64,000 nucleotides of DNA from contig NZ_JAIWJA010000001.1 of NCBI RefSeq assembly GCF_020515695.1, positions 248,001 through 312,000 on the forward strand, written 5' to 3'. This DNA comes from Pseudomonas sp. MWU16-30317 (lineage in GTDB: Bacteria; Pseudomonadota; Gammaproteobacteria; Pseudomonadales; Pseudomonadaceae). The position numbers and the translations under genes were made by a program. Below, piece by piece: positions 47,137 through 56,159 of the stretch (the stretch's first letter is position 1; each line of letters begins with the position of its first letter). The notes under the pieces are model-generated. The model did no database searches. It worked only from the letters and a program-made list of their open reading frames with translations, and was not told the origin of the DNA.

Positions 47137-48066
47137 ATGGCTGACCCAAGATTCAAACCCGCTCACCTTGGCGTGTTCGCCGCCGCCCTCGTGGCCATTG
47201 GCATCGGTGTGTCGCTGGCCGTTCCCGGGCTGTTTGCCAAGGGCCAGGCCCAGGCTGCCGAGCAAGCCACGACAGTGAACAAGGGCACGGTGGTGCCCTG
47301 CACCCCGCTGAAGATCTACGCGACGGCCTCGCCCCAGGGCGACATCGTGCGCTACGTACAGAAGCTCGCCGACGCCGACGGCACGGGGCTGGTGCTCAAG
47401 CTGACCACCAGTGGCGGCAGCGGCACCCTTGACTCCTACGAGTTGCTGGCCAACGGCGATACCGACGTCAACTTCACCGGCCATCAGCCATACGTCAACG
47501 CCTGGAAGGCCGCCCATCCCAAGCTCGACAACTTCGACGGCAAGGCCACGGTGCTGCTCAATGCCTTCGGCCTGTACTCGCAAAAATACCAGACCCCGCA
47601 GGCGCTGCCTGACGGCGCGCGAATCCTCATTCCCAACGAGCAGACCAACCTGCCGCGTGCCTTGTTCATCCTCCAGGACCTGGGCCTGATCAAGCTCAAC
47701 GTCGCCAAGCTCGACAGCTCGCCAGCGGCGGTCGCCGTCAGCGAAAAATCGATCGACGATAACCCGCGCCATCTGGTGTTCATCCCCACCGACACAGTGC
47801 TGCGCGCCAAGGCATTGCCGGACGCCGACGCGAGCTTCATCAACGGCGACGTGGCCTTGTCCAACGGTATCGACCCGTCGAAGGCTCTGGTGCGTGAGCA
47901 CACCACCGATAACCCTTACGCCAACCTGATCTACACCCGCAACGAGCAGCTGGACGATCCACGGGTCAAGCTGCTTGCCAGTTACCTCACGGGGCCGGAA
48001 GTGAAGAAGTTCATCGATGACAACTACCGCGGCTTCGTGATTGCCGATCAGAAGCTCGTGCGCTAG
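47137..48066 (+). CDS. metQ: MetQ/NlpA-family substrate-binding protein
   Basis: 309 residues, periplasmic. The signal sequence (GVFAAALVAIGIGVSLAVPGLF) ends near AQA-AE. There is no lipobox cysteine, unlike classical MetQ lipoproteins, so it is probably soluble. The body follows the NlpA pattern (YELLANGDTDVNFTGHQPYVNAW; ARILIPNEQTNLPRALFILQ; NPYANLIYTRNE). Specificity may be for a sulfur compound other than methionine. An agga site precedes the ATG; it is the last gene of the tonB-metQ unit. Confidence 0.9.
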   Translation: MADPRFKPAHLGVFAAALVAIGIGVSLAVPGLFAKGQAQAAEQATTVNKGTVVPCTPLKIYATASPQGDIVRYVQKLADADGTGLVLKLTTSGGSGTLDSYELLANGDTDVNFTGHQPYVNAWKAAHPKLDNFDGKATVLLNAFGLYSQKYQTPQALPDGARILIPNEQTNLPRALFILQDLGLIKLNVAKLDSSPAAVAVSEKSIDDNPRHLVFIPTDTVLRAKALPDADASFINGDVALSNGIDPSKALVREHTTDNPYANLIYTRNEQLDDPRVKLLASYLTGPEVKKFIDDNYRGFVIADQKLVR

Positions 48067-48110
48067 ATGCGCTCAGAGGTTGCCCACGCCGCCATCCAGG
48101 CTCGCCCCGA

Positions 48111-48179
48111 CATTGGCCTGTGGTCGAGATCCGTCGGGTGCGGCTGGTCAATCGCGAGCCGGTATCGCTGGAGATAAAG
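48111..48179 (+). pseudogene. Possible scrap of a GntR/UTRA-type regulator
   Basis: In the frame starting at 48111 about 17 residues read VVEIRRVRLVNREPVSLE, which closely follows the conserved beta-strand segment of UTRA effector domains in HutC-type GntR regulators. No start, helix-turn-helix or remainder is found. Probably a deletion relic; a chance match is possible at this length. Confidence 0.4.
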
Positions 48180-48216
48180 GGTACAGTGGAGGCAGGGCAG
48201 GGTAGCAAACCGTCGG

Positions 48217-48534
48217 TCAACGCAATCGGGTCTTGACCAGGTTGATCAATGCATCACTGGCGTCGGCGGGCGCGATACCGCCAAAGGGCGCTGCCGGGCT
48301 GTACTCCATGCTCAGCTCGACCGCAGCGCCCAGGCTTTTTCCAGCAATCAGACCGCACAGCACCCACCCGGCTTCGTCCATGCGGATGACCTTTAAGTTG
48401 GCGCCTGCGGTGCGCCCAAGGATCTTCGAGCGCCAGGCGTGGGGGAGGTTTTTTGCTGCTTCGATCAGGTTCATGGGTGTCCGGGTGTGAGCGAGTAGCT
48501 GTTCGTGGATATGAAGTGGCGGGTGACCGCTCAT
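48217..48534 (-). CDS. Small protein of unknown function coupled to an MFS gene
   Basis: 105 residues from the ATG at 48534, which overlaps the stop of the MFS gene as ATGA; a start at ATG 48474 (MNLIEAAKNLPHAWRSKILG) is equally conceivable. That segment, with ANLKVIRMDEAGW, resembles the opening of some single-domain cupin proteins, but the following sequence (GLIAGKSLGAAVELSMEYSP) does not continue as a cupin. Function unknown. Confidence 0.6.
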   Translation of the reverse strand: MSGHPPLHIHEQLLAHTRTPMNLIEAAKNLPHAWRSKILGRTAGANLKVIRMDEAGWVLCGLIAGKSLGAAVELSMEYSPAAPFGGIAPADASDALINLVKTRLR

Positions 48535-49922
48535 GCGGTCGCTTGCGCACACCCCACCGGACCTTTTCGCAGCAGCACCAGCAAACTCGGCAACACCAGC
48601 GCACTGACGCTGGCCAAGACCGTCATCACCTGCTGATAGCCGGCCACGAAGTCGCCGCTGACGTGCTGCAATACCAAGGTGGAGACTGCCAGCCCGAGAG
48701 CGCCGGCGAGGTTGTGCAGCGTCCAGGACATGCCCATCGCCACGCCGCTGGCGTCGCCCGGCACGGCGGCGATGGCGGCCAGGGTCGAAGGGCCGAGGAT
48801 GCAGGCCCAGCCGGCCCCCATCAGTATGAACGCGAGTATCACCCACCACCAAGGGCTGTGGCCGTCGAAGCCGCTTTGCAACAAGGCGGATGCGACCAGC
48901 AGGGCGAAACCGGCGAGCAACACCGGCCGCGTACCGAAGCGATCGGCCCAGCGCCCGGCCCAGGGTGACAAGAGTGCCAGCACCGCTGTGGTCGGCAACA
49001 ACAGCAGGCCAACGGCGGCACTGGACAGGCCGCGTACATCGGCCAGATACAGCGGCATCAACAGAAACGCCGCGCAATAGAAAAACGCCAGGCCCGCGGT
49101 GGCCAGGCAGGCGCCGCTGAAGGCCGGGCGGGCGAGAAAATCAAAGCGCAGCAAGGGCGCTGCTACCCGGCGCTCGACCACTATCAGTATCACCAGCAGT
49201 AGGGCGGCCCAGGCCAGCAGGCCGAGAGTGGTGGGTGATGACCAGCCCCAACTGCCGCCGCGTACCAGCACCAGCACCCAGAACGGCAACGTCAGGGTCA
49301 ATAACAACAGGCCGGCCAGATCCAGGCCCTGACCGTCATCCGCAGCAGCGGATTCCTCGACATGACGCCAGACCAACGCCAGCCCGATCAGAATCAACGG
49401 CACGTTGAGCAGGAACACCCAGCGCCAGCCCCAAGCCGCAACGATCAGCCCGCCAGCTACCGGGCCGATCGCCAGGCCCAGACCGTTGGCGCTGTAGAGC
49501 AGGCCAATGGCCTTGCCCCGTTGCCGTGCATCGAACAACGCATGGCCGACGATGGCCGTGGAGGCGGTGTACAGCACCGCGCACGCCAGGCCTTGCACGA
49601 CCCGCCAGAGCACCAGTGCCGCGAGGCTGGCGCTCAGTCCGGCCGCCAGCGAGGCGATCCCGAACAGCAACATGGCACCGAGCATCATGCGCCGACGCCC
49701 AAATAGATCGGCCAGGCGCCCGGCGGTGACCATGAAGGCCGCCAGAGCCATGACGAAGGCGGTGATCAGCCACTGTGACCGGGTCAGGGCTATGCCCAGT
49801 TCCTGACCCAAGGCCGGCAAAGCGGTATTGACGATGGTGAAATCGATACAGCCGAGGAAACTGGCGATGGCCACGCCGATGAGCGCGAGCCAGGGATTGC
49901 GGCGGGGATTGGCAGCAGACAT
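48531..49922 (-). CDS. MFS transporter, DHA2 (14-helix) drug-efflux type
   Basis: 463 residues. Helix 1 motif GCIDFTIVNTALPAL is the DHA2 D1 signature, and GRLADLFGRRRMMLGAML is the MFS A-motif. About 14 hydrophobic helices can be traced to the C-terminus. Proton-driven export of drugs, dyes or metabolites is typical. ATG 49922 has an aagga site 9 bases upstream. It is convergent with metQ via the coupled 105-residue gene and divergent from the TonB-dependent receptor gene. Confidence 0.9.
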   Translation of the reverse strand: MSAANPRRNPWLALIGVAIASFLGCIDFTIVNTALPALGQELGIALTRSQWLITAFVMALAAFMVTAGRLADLFGRRRMMLGAMLLFGIASLAAGLSASLAALVLWRVVQGLACAVLYTASTAIVGHALFDARQRGKAIGLLYSANGLGLAIGPVAGGLIVAAWGWRWVFLLNVPLILIGLALVWRHVEESAAADDGQGLDLAGLLLLTLTLPFWVLVLVRGGSWGWSSPTTLGLLAWAALLLVILIVVERRVAAPLLRFDFLARPAFSGACLATAGLAFFYCAAFLLMPLYLADVRGLSSAAVGLLLLPTTAVLALLSPWAGRWADRFGTRPVLLAGFALLVASALLQSGFDGHSPWWWVILAFILMGAGWACILGPSTLAAIAAVPGDASGVAMGMSWTLHNLAGALGLAVSTLVLQHVSGDFVAGYQQVMTVLASVSALVLPSLLVLLRKGPVGCAQATA

Positions 49923-50230
49923 GAACAGCGTTCCTTGTTCTGGGTGAGGCATTCCTTGCCGGGGGGATTGTAATAGGCGCCGGGTAGCGGATTCTAATAA
50001 ACCTTTGGTCCATGGTTATAACGGTTGTCAGTGCGGGGCGTAGAGGCCGCAGGACGATACATAAGGATATGTCTAAATGTTTCTTAATTTAAATATTTAG
50101 TATCGATAAGCTATATCGATCGGACGGCCGAACTCAATCAATTCGCAAGGATGCTCGCGACCGCTGCCAGCGGACCGCTCCTGCCCCCGGCACAGCGAAG
50201 TGCCGGGTCTGGAATCAAGGAAATCGGTTC
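49923..50230. other. 308-base divergent promoter region
   Basis: No gene is seen. An AT-rich block (50070-50120) includes the inverted repeat atcgata-agcta-tatcgat (50102-50120). A strong hairpin, cccggcac-agcgaa-gtgccggg (50186-50207), lies in the receptor gene leader 10 bases before its aaggaa ribosome site. Confidence 0.6.
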
Positions 50231-52615
50231 ATGCGACCCTTCCGCAAGACCCCTCTGTCCCTCGCCATCATGTCCGCCAGCCTGCTGTGCAACAGCACCT
50301 GGGCGGCCGACGCCGAGGTGGGCAACGATACCGAAGCCAAGCCCCTGAGCACGGTCATCGTCACCGGCACCCGGGTGCTGAAGCGCACTGCCAGCGACTC
50401 GCTGTCGCCTATCGATGTGATCAGCGGCGACACCCTGCGCAGCAGTGGTTCCGATGAACTTGGCACGGTGCTGGCGCGGTTGATTCCCTCGATCAACTTC
50501 CCCCGGCCCAGCCTGGTCGACGGTGCCGAACTGGCGCGTCCGGCACAGCTGCGCGGCCTGTCGCCCGATCAGGTGCTGGTGCTGGTCAATGGCAAGCGCC
50601 GCCACACCGGGGCGTTCGTCAACCTTGGCGGCGCCGTGGGGCGCGGCTCGGCACCGGCCGATCTGAACGCGATCCCGCTGTCGTCCATCGACCATATCGA
50701 AGTGCTGCGCGATGGCGCTGCGGCCCGTTATGGCTCGGATGCGATTGCCGGGGTGATCAACATCATCCTCAAGGATGCCAACCACGGCGGCGAGATTTCC
50801 GCCAAGTACGGCAGCTACAAAAAGGGTGACGGCATCCAGCGTCAGCTGAGCGGCAACACCGGTATCGCGCTGGGCGACCGGGGCTTCCTGAACTTCTCCG
50901 CCGAAGGTGCCGACAACGATTACACCAACCGCGCCGGCGACGATTACCGCAGTGCCAGCGTTGGTTCCACCACCTATGGCCAGCGTGTATTCCGCCAGGG
51001 CGAGCCCGCCACCGATGAAGGCAAGCTGTGGTTCAACGGCGAGTTCGACCTCAACGATTCCGCGCAACTCTACGGCTTTGGCGGCTACAGCAAGCGCCGT
51101 GGTGAAACGGCCGCGTTCTACCGCGCCAGCAATGCCTCCAACAACCTGCCCGCGCTCTACCCCAATGGCTACCTGCCGCTGATTCGCGGCACCCTCGAGG
51201 ATCGCTCGCTGGTGGTCGGCGTGCGGGGCGAGTGGCTGGACGACTGGCACTACGACTTGTCTGCCAACTACGGCCAGAACCAGTACGAAATCAACACCCG
51301 CACCATCAACACCTCGTTGGGCCTGGCCACGCCGCGCTCGTTCTACAACGGCACGCTGAGCAATACGCAAAAGCAGCTGAGCCTGGATCTGTCGCGTGAA
51401 TTCAACGTCGGTTTTTTGCCCAATCCGGTCAACGTGGCCTTTGGTACGGAGTACCTGCATCAGGATTACCAGATCGAATCAGGGGACCCCGCGTCCTATT
51501 ACCTGACCGGCAGCTCCGGGTTGGGCGGCTTTCGCGATGCCGATGCCGGGAGTTACAGTCGGCATGACTTTGCCCAGTACCTGGATCTGGAAACCGACCT
51601 GACCGATCGCTTGAGTGTCTCGGCGGCAGCACGCCACGAGGACTACAGCGACTTCGGTTCCAACACCAGCGGCTCGCTGTCCGGGCGCTTCGCCTTGACC
51701 CCGAAAGTGGCGATTCGCGGCAGCGTGTCGACGGGCTTCCGCGCGCCGTCGCTGGCCCAGCAGAACTTTGCCTACACCTCGTCGCAACTGATCGGCAATA
51801 CCGTGCAGGAGGCCGGTACCTTCGCGTCCAACAGCAAGGTCGCCAAGCTGCTCGGCGCCGAAGACCTGAAGCCCGAAAAGTCGCGCAACTACAGCCTGGG
51901 CGTGGTCTTCGAACCCACCGACAACCTGACCCTGACCGCCGATGCCTACCGCATCGACATCCGTGACCGGATCACCTTGTCGTCCAACCTGAGCCTCAAT
52001 CAGGACGCGATCAATTACCTGCAGGCCAACGGCGTCGGCAACATCAACTACACCACGGCGCGGTACTTCACCAACGCGGTGAACACCAGCACCAACGGCA
52101 TCGACCTGGTGGCCAACTATCGCTATCAACTGGACAGCGGCGTGCGCTGGAACAGCACGGTGGGCTACAACTACAACCACACCAAGGTCACCCACGTGGC
52201 GGCCAATCCGGGGATTCTCGATCAGTTGGGGCAGAACCTGCTGCGCGTCGATCGACGGGAGAAAGACGGGCTGCTGGGCGATACCACGCCGCAGCACAAA
52301 TTGAGCCTGGGCAACGATTTCACCTATGACGCCTGGACGTTGCACAGCAACCTGGTGCGCTACGGCTCGTTCACCAGCTATCAGGCCAGTGAAGTCAACG
52401 ACCAGACCTTCAAGGCGGCGTGGATCCTCGATCTGTCGCTGGATTATCGCTACCGCAACTGGCTGTTCACCCTGGGTGGCGACAACGTGACCGACAAGTA
52501 CCCGGAGAAGCTCAACGCGTACAGCAACAGTGGCGGCAATCTCGCATACAGCACGTACTCGCCGTATGGGTATAGCGGGGCGTTCTACTACGCCAAGGTG
52601 GCGTATCGCTGGTGA
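50231..52615 (+). CDS. TonB-dependent outer-membrane receptor
   Basis: 794 residues. After a signal peptide (LSLAIMSASLLCNSTWAAD) comes the TonB box region (STVIVTG), a plug (SLSPIDVISGDTLRSSGSDEL; IEVLRDGAAARYGSDAIAGVINI) and a 22-strand barrel ending AFYYAKVAYRW. There is no STN domain. The plug type (LxxDGAxxRYGSDAIAGVINI) is common for receptors of organic nutrients rather than classic ferric siderophores. It lies between the tonB-exbBD-metNIQ unit and the peptide-type ABC operon, so it may supply their substrate. Confidence 0.92.
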   Translation: MRPFRKTPLSLAIMSASLLCNSTWAADAEVGNDTEAKPLSTVIVTGTRVLKRTASDSLSPIDVISGDTLRSSGSDELGTVLARLIPSINFPRPSLVDGAELARPAQLRGLSPDQVLVLVNGKRRHTGAFVNLGGAVGRGSAPADLNAIPLSSIDHIEVLRDGAAARYGSDAIAGVINIILKDANHGGEISAKYGSYKKGDGIQRQLSGNTGIALGDRGFLNFSAEGADNDYTNRAGDDYRSASVGSTTYGQRVFRQGEPATDEGKLWFNGEFDLNDSAQLYGFGGYSKRRGETAAFYRASNASNNLPALYPNGYLPLIRGTLEDRSLVVGVRGEWLDDWHYDLSANYGQNQYEINTRTINTSLGLATPRSFYNGTLSNTQKQLSLDLSREFNVGFLPNPVNVAFGTEYLHQDYQIESGDPASYYLTGSSGLGGFRDADAGSYSRHDFAQYLDLETDLTDRLSVSAAARHEDYSDFGSNTSGSLSGRFALTPKVAIRGSVSTGFRAPSLAQQNFAYTSSQLIGNTVQEAGTFASNSKVAKLLGAEDLKPEKSRNYSLGVVFEPTDNLTLTADAYRIDIRDRITLSSNLSLNQDAINYLQANGVGNINYTTARYFTNAVNTSTNGIDLVANYRYQLDSGVRWNSTVGYNYNHTKVTHVAANPGILDQLGQNLLRVDRREKDGLLGDTTPQHKLSLGNDFTYDAWTLHSNLVRYGSFTSYQASEVNDQTFKAAWILDLSLDYRYRNWLFTLGGDNVTDKYPEKLNAYSNSGGNLAYSTYSPYGYSGAFYYAKVAYRW

Positions 52616-52635
52616 TTCTGCGCTTGCAGGGCCGG

Positions 52636-52785
52636 CCCCTTCGCCGCCGAACACGCACCCTTGCTCCCGCAATGGTGCGGTGTACACCTGTGGGAGCAAG
52701 GCTTGCCCGCGAAGGGGCCGGCCCTGCTTGCACAGGTACACCGCACCATTGTAGGAGCAAGGGTGCGCGTTCGGCGGCGAAGGGG
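52636..52785. repeat. Long inverted REP structure, 50-bp arms
   Basis: Arms 52636-52685 and 52736-52785 are reverse complements at 47 of 50 positions. Each arm contains cgccgccgaac and cccttgctcc, and the 50-base centre includes gggagcaaggcttgcccgcg. It sits between convergent stops of the receptor gene and the ABC binding-protein gene; RNA from either side would fold into a very long hairpin. Confidence 0.88.
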
Positions 52786-52813
52786 CCCTCGAGCTCACCC
52801 CACAAACAGGCCC

Positions 52814-54472
52814 TTATCTGGCCTTTTCCTCACTCCACACGTCATACAAATTCGACGGCGCATCCAGCTGCACCTCGAAATTCAACCCGTGCAACGTACT
52901 GCGCGCCGCGAGCTGATAGTTGGGCGCGAACAGCGGGATGACGTAGGCCTTGTCCACCGCCAGCTTCTGGATCTGATCCAGGATCGGCTGGCGTTTGGCA
53001 AGGTCGGTGGTCGCTCGGGCCTGGTCGATCAGACCGACGATCTCCGGGTCCGGCGTCTTGATGCCGCGATACAAAAACCCGCTGCCACCCAGCACGTCAC
53101 GTAGCGACAGCGCCGCATCCGATGGGTTGAGGGTGTTGGGATAGACATGCCAGGTGCCGTCGGCGATGGACTTGACCCATTCCCCCGAACTGATGATGCG
53201 CAGGTCCAGCTGCAGGTTCAGGTTCTTCTTTACCGCCGCCTGGATCTGCTGGATCAACAGATCCCGGTTGTCGCGCACATAAGGCTGCGGGTAGCCCACC
53301 TCGATGCGCAGGCGCTGGCCATCGCGGGTTCGATAGCCCTCGGCGTCGCGGCCGGTCCAGCCAGCGTCGTCGAGCAGCTTGTTGGCGCCTGCCACGTCGT
53401 TGCCCCAGGAACCTTTGAGGCCCTTGTTGTAGGCCGTGTTGTCCGGGCCGATGTTGGACCAGGCGCGCGGCACCGTGCCCAGGTAGATGTTCTTGACGAT
53501 CGCTTCCAGGTCGAAGCCATCGCGCAGTGCCCGGCGCACACGCACGTCATCGGTAGGCGCGGCGGTGTAGTTGAGGTTAAGCGTGAACGATGTCTCTGCC
53601 GACGGCCCGGTGAGGAACTGGAAGCCCTGGGCATTCTCGAACAGCGCGCGATCGGTGGGCTGTACGCCTTCGATCAGGTCCACCTGCCCGGAGCTCAAGG
53701 CCCCCGCACGTACCGCGTATTCGGGCAGGAAGCGATAGGTGACCGAGTTCAAATAGGCCGGGCCTTGATGCGCGGCATAGGCCGGCGCCCAGTGATAGTT
53801 GGGGTTCTTGACGAAGCGCGCCGACTGGCCGCGCGTGTACTGGTCGAACACGAACGGGCCAGTGCCCACCAGGTTCGGACCGCCTTGGCAGAGGTCACCG
53901 CCCTTGGCCAGGGTCTTGGGCGACAAAAAGCCCAGCTTGACGCTCGACAGTGACTCGAGGAACGCCGAGTCAGCCTTGCTCAGCACGATCTTGACCTCAT
54001 GGGGCGAGACCACCTCGGTGTGATCGTAATACTCCAGAAAGGCGGCGGCGTTGGCGGTGTGGGCCGGATCCCTGGTCCAGTCGAGGTTGGCCTTGACCGC
54101 CTCACCATCGAATGGCGTGCCGTCGCTGAAGGTCACGTCGTCACGCAGCGTGAAGCTGTAGCTCAGGCCATCGTCGGAGATGCGCCAGCTCTTCGCCAGC
54201 CAGGGCGCGAACGTGCCGTCGGCCTGCTTGCCGACCAACGAGTCGATGTAGTTGCGGATCACCAGGAAGGCATTCTGCTGCGACGAGTTGTGCGGATCGA
54301 AGCACACCGGTTCGGTGGTCACGCCAAACGTGATATCGCCGCCGTCGCGGGGCTTGACCACGCTGTTCTCGGTTTTGGCGACGCTCTTGGCGGGTTCTGA
54401 AGGGTTGTCGCAACTGGCCAGTAATGGGCTGATGGCAACGGCCAGGCAAAGCAGGGGAAGGGGTGCTCTCAT
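52814..54472 (-). CDS. Peptide/nickel-type ABC transporter substrate-binding lipoprotein
   Basis: 552 residues, SBP family 5. A lipoprotein signal ends in the lipobox LASC (Cys21). The body shows DITFGVTTEPVCFDPHNSSQ, the family signature KSWRISDDGLSYSFTLRDDV followed by TFSDGTPF, and GTGPFVFDQY. It delivers oligopeptides or other solutes to the permease below. First gene downstream of the ATPase gene on the minus strand, 7 bases away. With the adjacent monooxygenase, a sulfur- or nitrogen-containing solute rather than a simple peptide is possible. Confidence 0.9.
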   Translation of the reverse strand: MRAPLPLLCLAVAISPLLASCDNPSEPAKSVAKTENSVVKPRDGGDITFGVTTEPVCFDPHNSSQQNAFLVIRNYIDSLVGKQADGTFAPWLAKSWRISDDGLSYSFTLRDDVTFSDGTPFDGEAVKANLDWTRDPAHTANAAAFLEYYDHTEVVSPHEVKIVLSKADSAFLESLSSVKLGFLSPKTLAKGGDLCQGGPNLVGTGPFVFDQYTRGQSARFVKNPNYHWAPAYAAHQGPAYLNSVTYRFLPEYAVRAGALSSGQVDLIEGVQPTDRALFENAQGFQFLTGPSAETSFTLNLNYTAAPTDDVRVRRALRDGFDLEAIVKNIYLGTVPRAWSNIGPDNTAYNKGLKGSWGNDVAGANKLLDDAGWTGRDAEGYRTRDGQRLRIEVGYPQPYVRDNRDLLIQQIQAAVKKNLNLQLDLRIISSGEWVKSIADGTWHVYPNTLNPSDAALSLRDVLGGSGFLYRGIKTPDPEIVGLIDQARATTDLAKRQPILDQIQKLAVDKAYVIPLFAPNYQLAARSTLHGLNFEVQLDAPSNLYDVWSEEKAR

Positions 54473-54479
54473 GATGTCC

Positions 54480-56159
54480 TTAAGCGCAAGCAGGTGAAGC
54501 GGCCACGGTCGGCTGTGCCGACAACAGACGTTGGGTATAGGGATGTTGCGGGGCGTCGAAGACTTGCTGGACCGTGCCGTGCTCGACCACCTCGCCCTGA
54601 TGGAACACCAGCACGCGATCGCTAACGTGGCGGATCACTTCCAGGTCGTGAGAAATGAACAGCAGGGCGATGCCGCGCTCGGCTTGTAACTCGCTGATCA
54701 GGTCCAGTACCTGCGCTTGCACGTACACGTCCAGCGCCGACACCGGTTCATCGCAGATGATCAGCGCGGGTTCTGCCGCCAGTGCACGGGCGATGGCGAT
54801 GCGTTGGCGCTGACCACCGGACAGCGAGCGGGGATGGCGATCGAGATAGGCGCCGTTGAGGCCGACCTGGGTGAGCAGGGCGGTGACTCGCTCGCGTTGG
54901 CGATCCTGGGCGTGGAGGTTTTCAGCGATGATCTGCAGCACGCTGTAGCGCGGATCGAACGAGCTCAGCGGGTCTTGCGGGATGTACTGCATCTGCCGCC
55001 GCCATGGCCGGCGTTGCGCCTCGGGCACCTGGCTCCATGGCTGGCCGAGCAGCTGCACGCTGCCGCTGTCGGGTTCGAGCAGGCCGAGGACGATGTTGGC
55101 GCAGGTGGTCTTGCCGGAGCCCGACTCACCGACGATGCCCAGCACTTCGCCCTTGTGCACGCTGAACGAGGCGCTGTGCAAGGCGGTGAAACTCTCCTTG
55201 CGGCGGCCGAAACCGCCGCGCCGATAGTGCTTGCTGATGTTGTCGACGTGCAGCACCACCTGTTGTCGATCGATATGCCGACTCGGCAAGGCGCTGCGCT
55301 CGATGCGCAACGGTTGAGTCTCGTCGGCGGCCGGCAGCACCCGCGCCGAACTCAGGCGGGTGCCACGGGACTGTTCGCTCGGTGTCGCCGCCAACAGTTG
55401 GCGGGTGTAGTCGTGGCGCGGGCGGGTGAGCACTTGCGCCACCGGCCCGGAGTCGACCACCACGCCGTTGTGCATCACGTAAACGCGGTCGGCGATCTGC
55501 GCCACCAATGCCAGGTCGTGGCTGATGATCAGCAGCCCGGCACCACGGGCCACGCGGTCGGCCAAGACCGCGATCACTTGTTGTTGCACGGTCACATCGA
55601 GGGCGGTCGTCGGTTCGTCGGCGATGATCAGGCTTGGCTCGCCGGCGATGGCGGCGCCGATCAATGCCCGTTGGCGCAGGCCGCCGGACAGTTGATGGGC
55701 ATATTGACCGGCGCGCTCCCTGGCTTCGGGGATGCCGACCTGCGCGAACACCTCGACCACCCGCTGTTCCACCTCGCGACTGCTCTTGAGCAAGTCGTGC
55801 ACGGTGAGGACTTCGCCCGCCTCCTGGCCGATGGTGCGCAAAGGATCCAGCGACACCAGCGCATCTTGCATCACCAGCCCGGCCCAGCGGCCGCGGATCT
55901 GGCGCCAATCCTGCTCGGTGAAAGTCAGGGCATCGCGACCGGCGATTTGCAAGGTCCTGGCCTTGACCACGGCGCCATCACCGGCCAGACCCAACAGGCT
56001 GCGCGCGGTCAGGCTCTTGCCCGAGCCGGATTCGCCCACCAGGGCCACGCATTCGCCGGGCTGGATACTCAGGCTCAAACCGCGCACCAGCGGCGTATCG
56101 CCGTGCAGGGCCGGAAAGCTGATGCTCAGGTTGTCGATGTCTACCAAGGCCTGGGTCAT
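54480..56159 (-). CDS. Dipeptide-type ABC transporter dual ATPase (DppD-DppF fusion)
   Basis: 559 residues with two complete ABC modules. Module 1 has Walker A GESGSGKSLTARS, signature LSGGLRQRALIGA and LIIADEPTTALD. Module 2 has GESGSGKTTCANIV, LSGGQRQRIAIARAL and LIICDEPVSALD. Each is followed by the peptide-family C-terminal extension (HPYTQRLLSA at the end). It supplies both ATPase subunits in one chain. The ATG at 56159 forms ATGA with the permease stop. Confidence 0.93.
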   Translation of the reverse strand: MTQALVDIDNLSISFPALHGDTPLVRGLSLSIQPGECVALVGESGSGKSLTARSLLGLAGDGAVVKARTLQIAGRDALTFTEQDWRQIRGRWAGLVMQDALVSLDPLRTIGQEAGEVLTVHDLLKSSREVEQRVVEVFAQVGIPEARERAGQYAHQLSGGLRQRALIGAAIAGEPSLIIADEPTTALDVTVQQQVIAVLADRVARGAGLLIISHDLALVAQIADRVYVMHNGVVVDSGPVAQVLTRPRHDYTRQLLAATPSEQSRGTRLSSARVLPAADETQPLRIERSALPSRHIDRQQVVLHVDNISKHYRRGGFGRRKESFTALHSASFSVHKGEVLGIVGESGSGKTTCANIVLGLLEPDSGSVQLLGQPWSQVPEAQRRPWRRQMQYIPQDPLSSFDPRYSVLQIIAENLHAQDRQRERVTALLTQVGLNGAYLDRHPRSLSGGQRQRIAIARALAAEPALIICDEPVSALDVYVQAQVLDLISELQAERGIALLFISHDLEVIRHVSDRVLVFHQGEVVEHGTVQQVFDAPQHPYTQRLLSAQPTVAASPACA

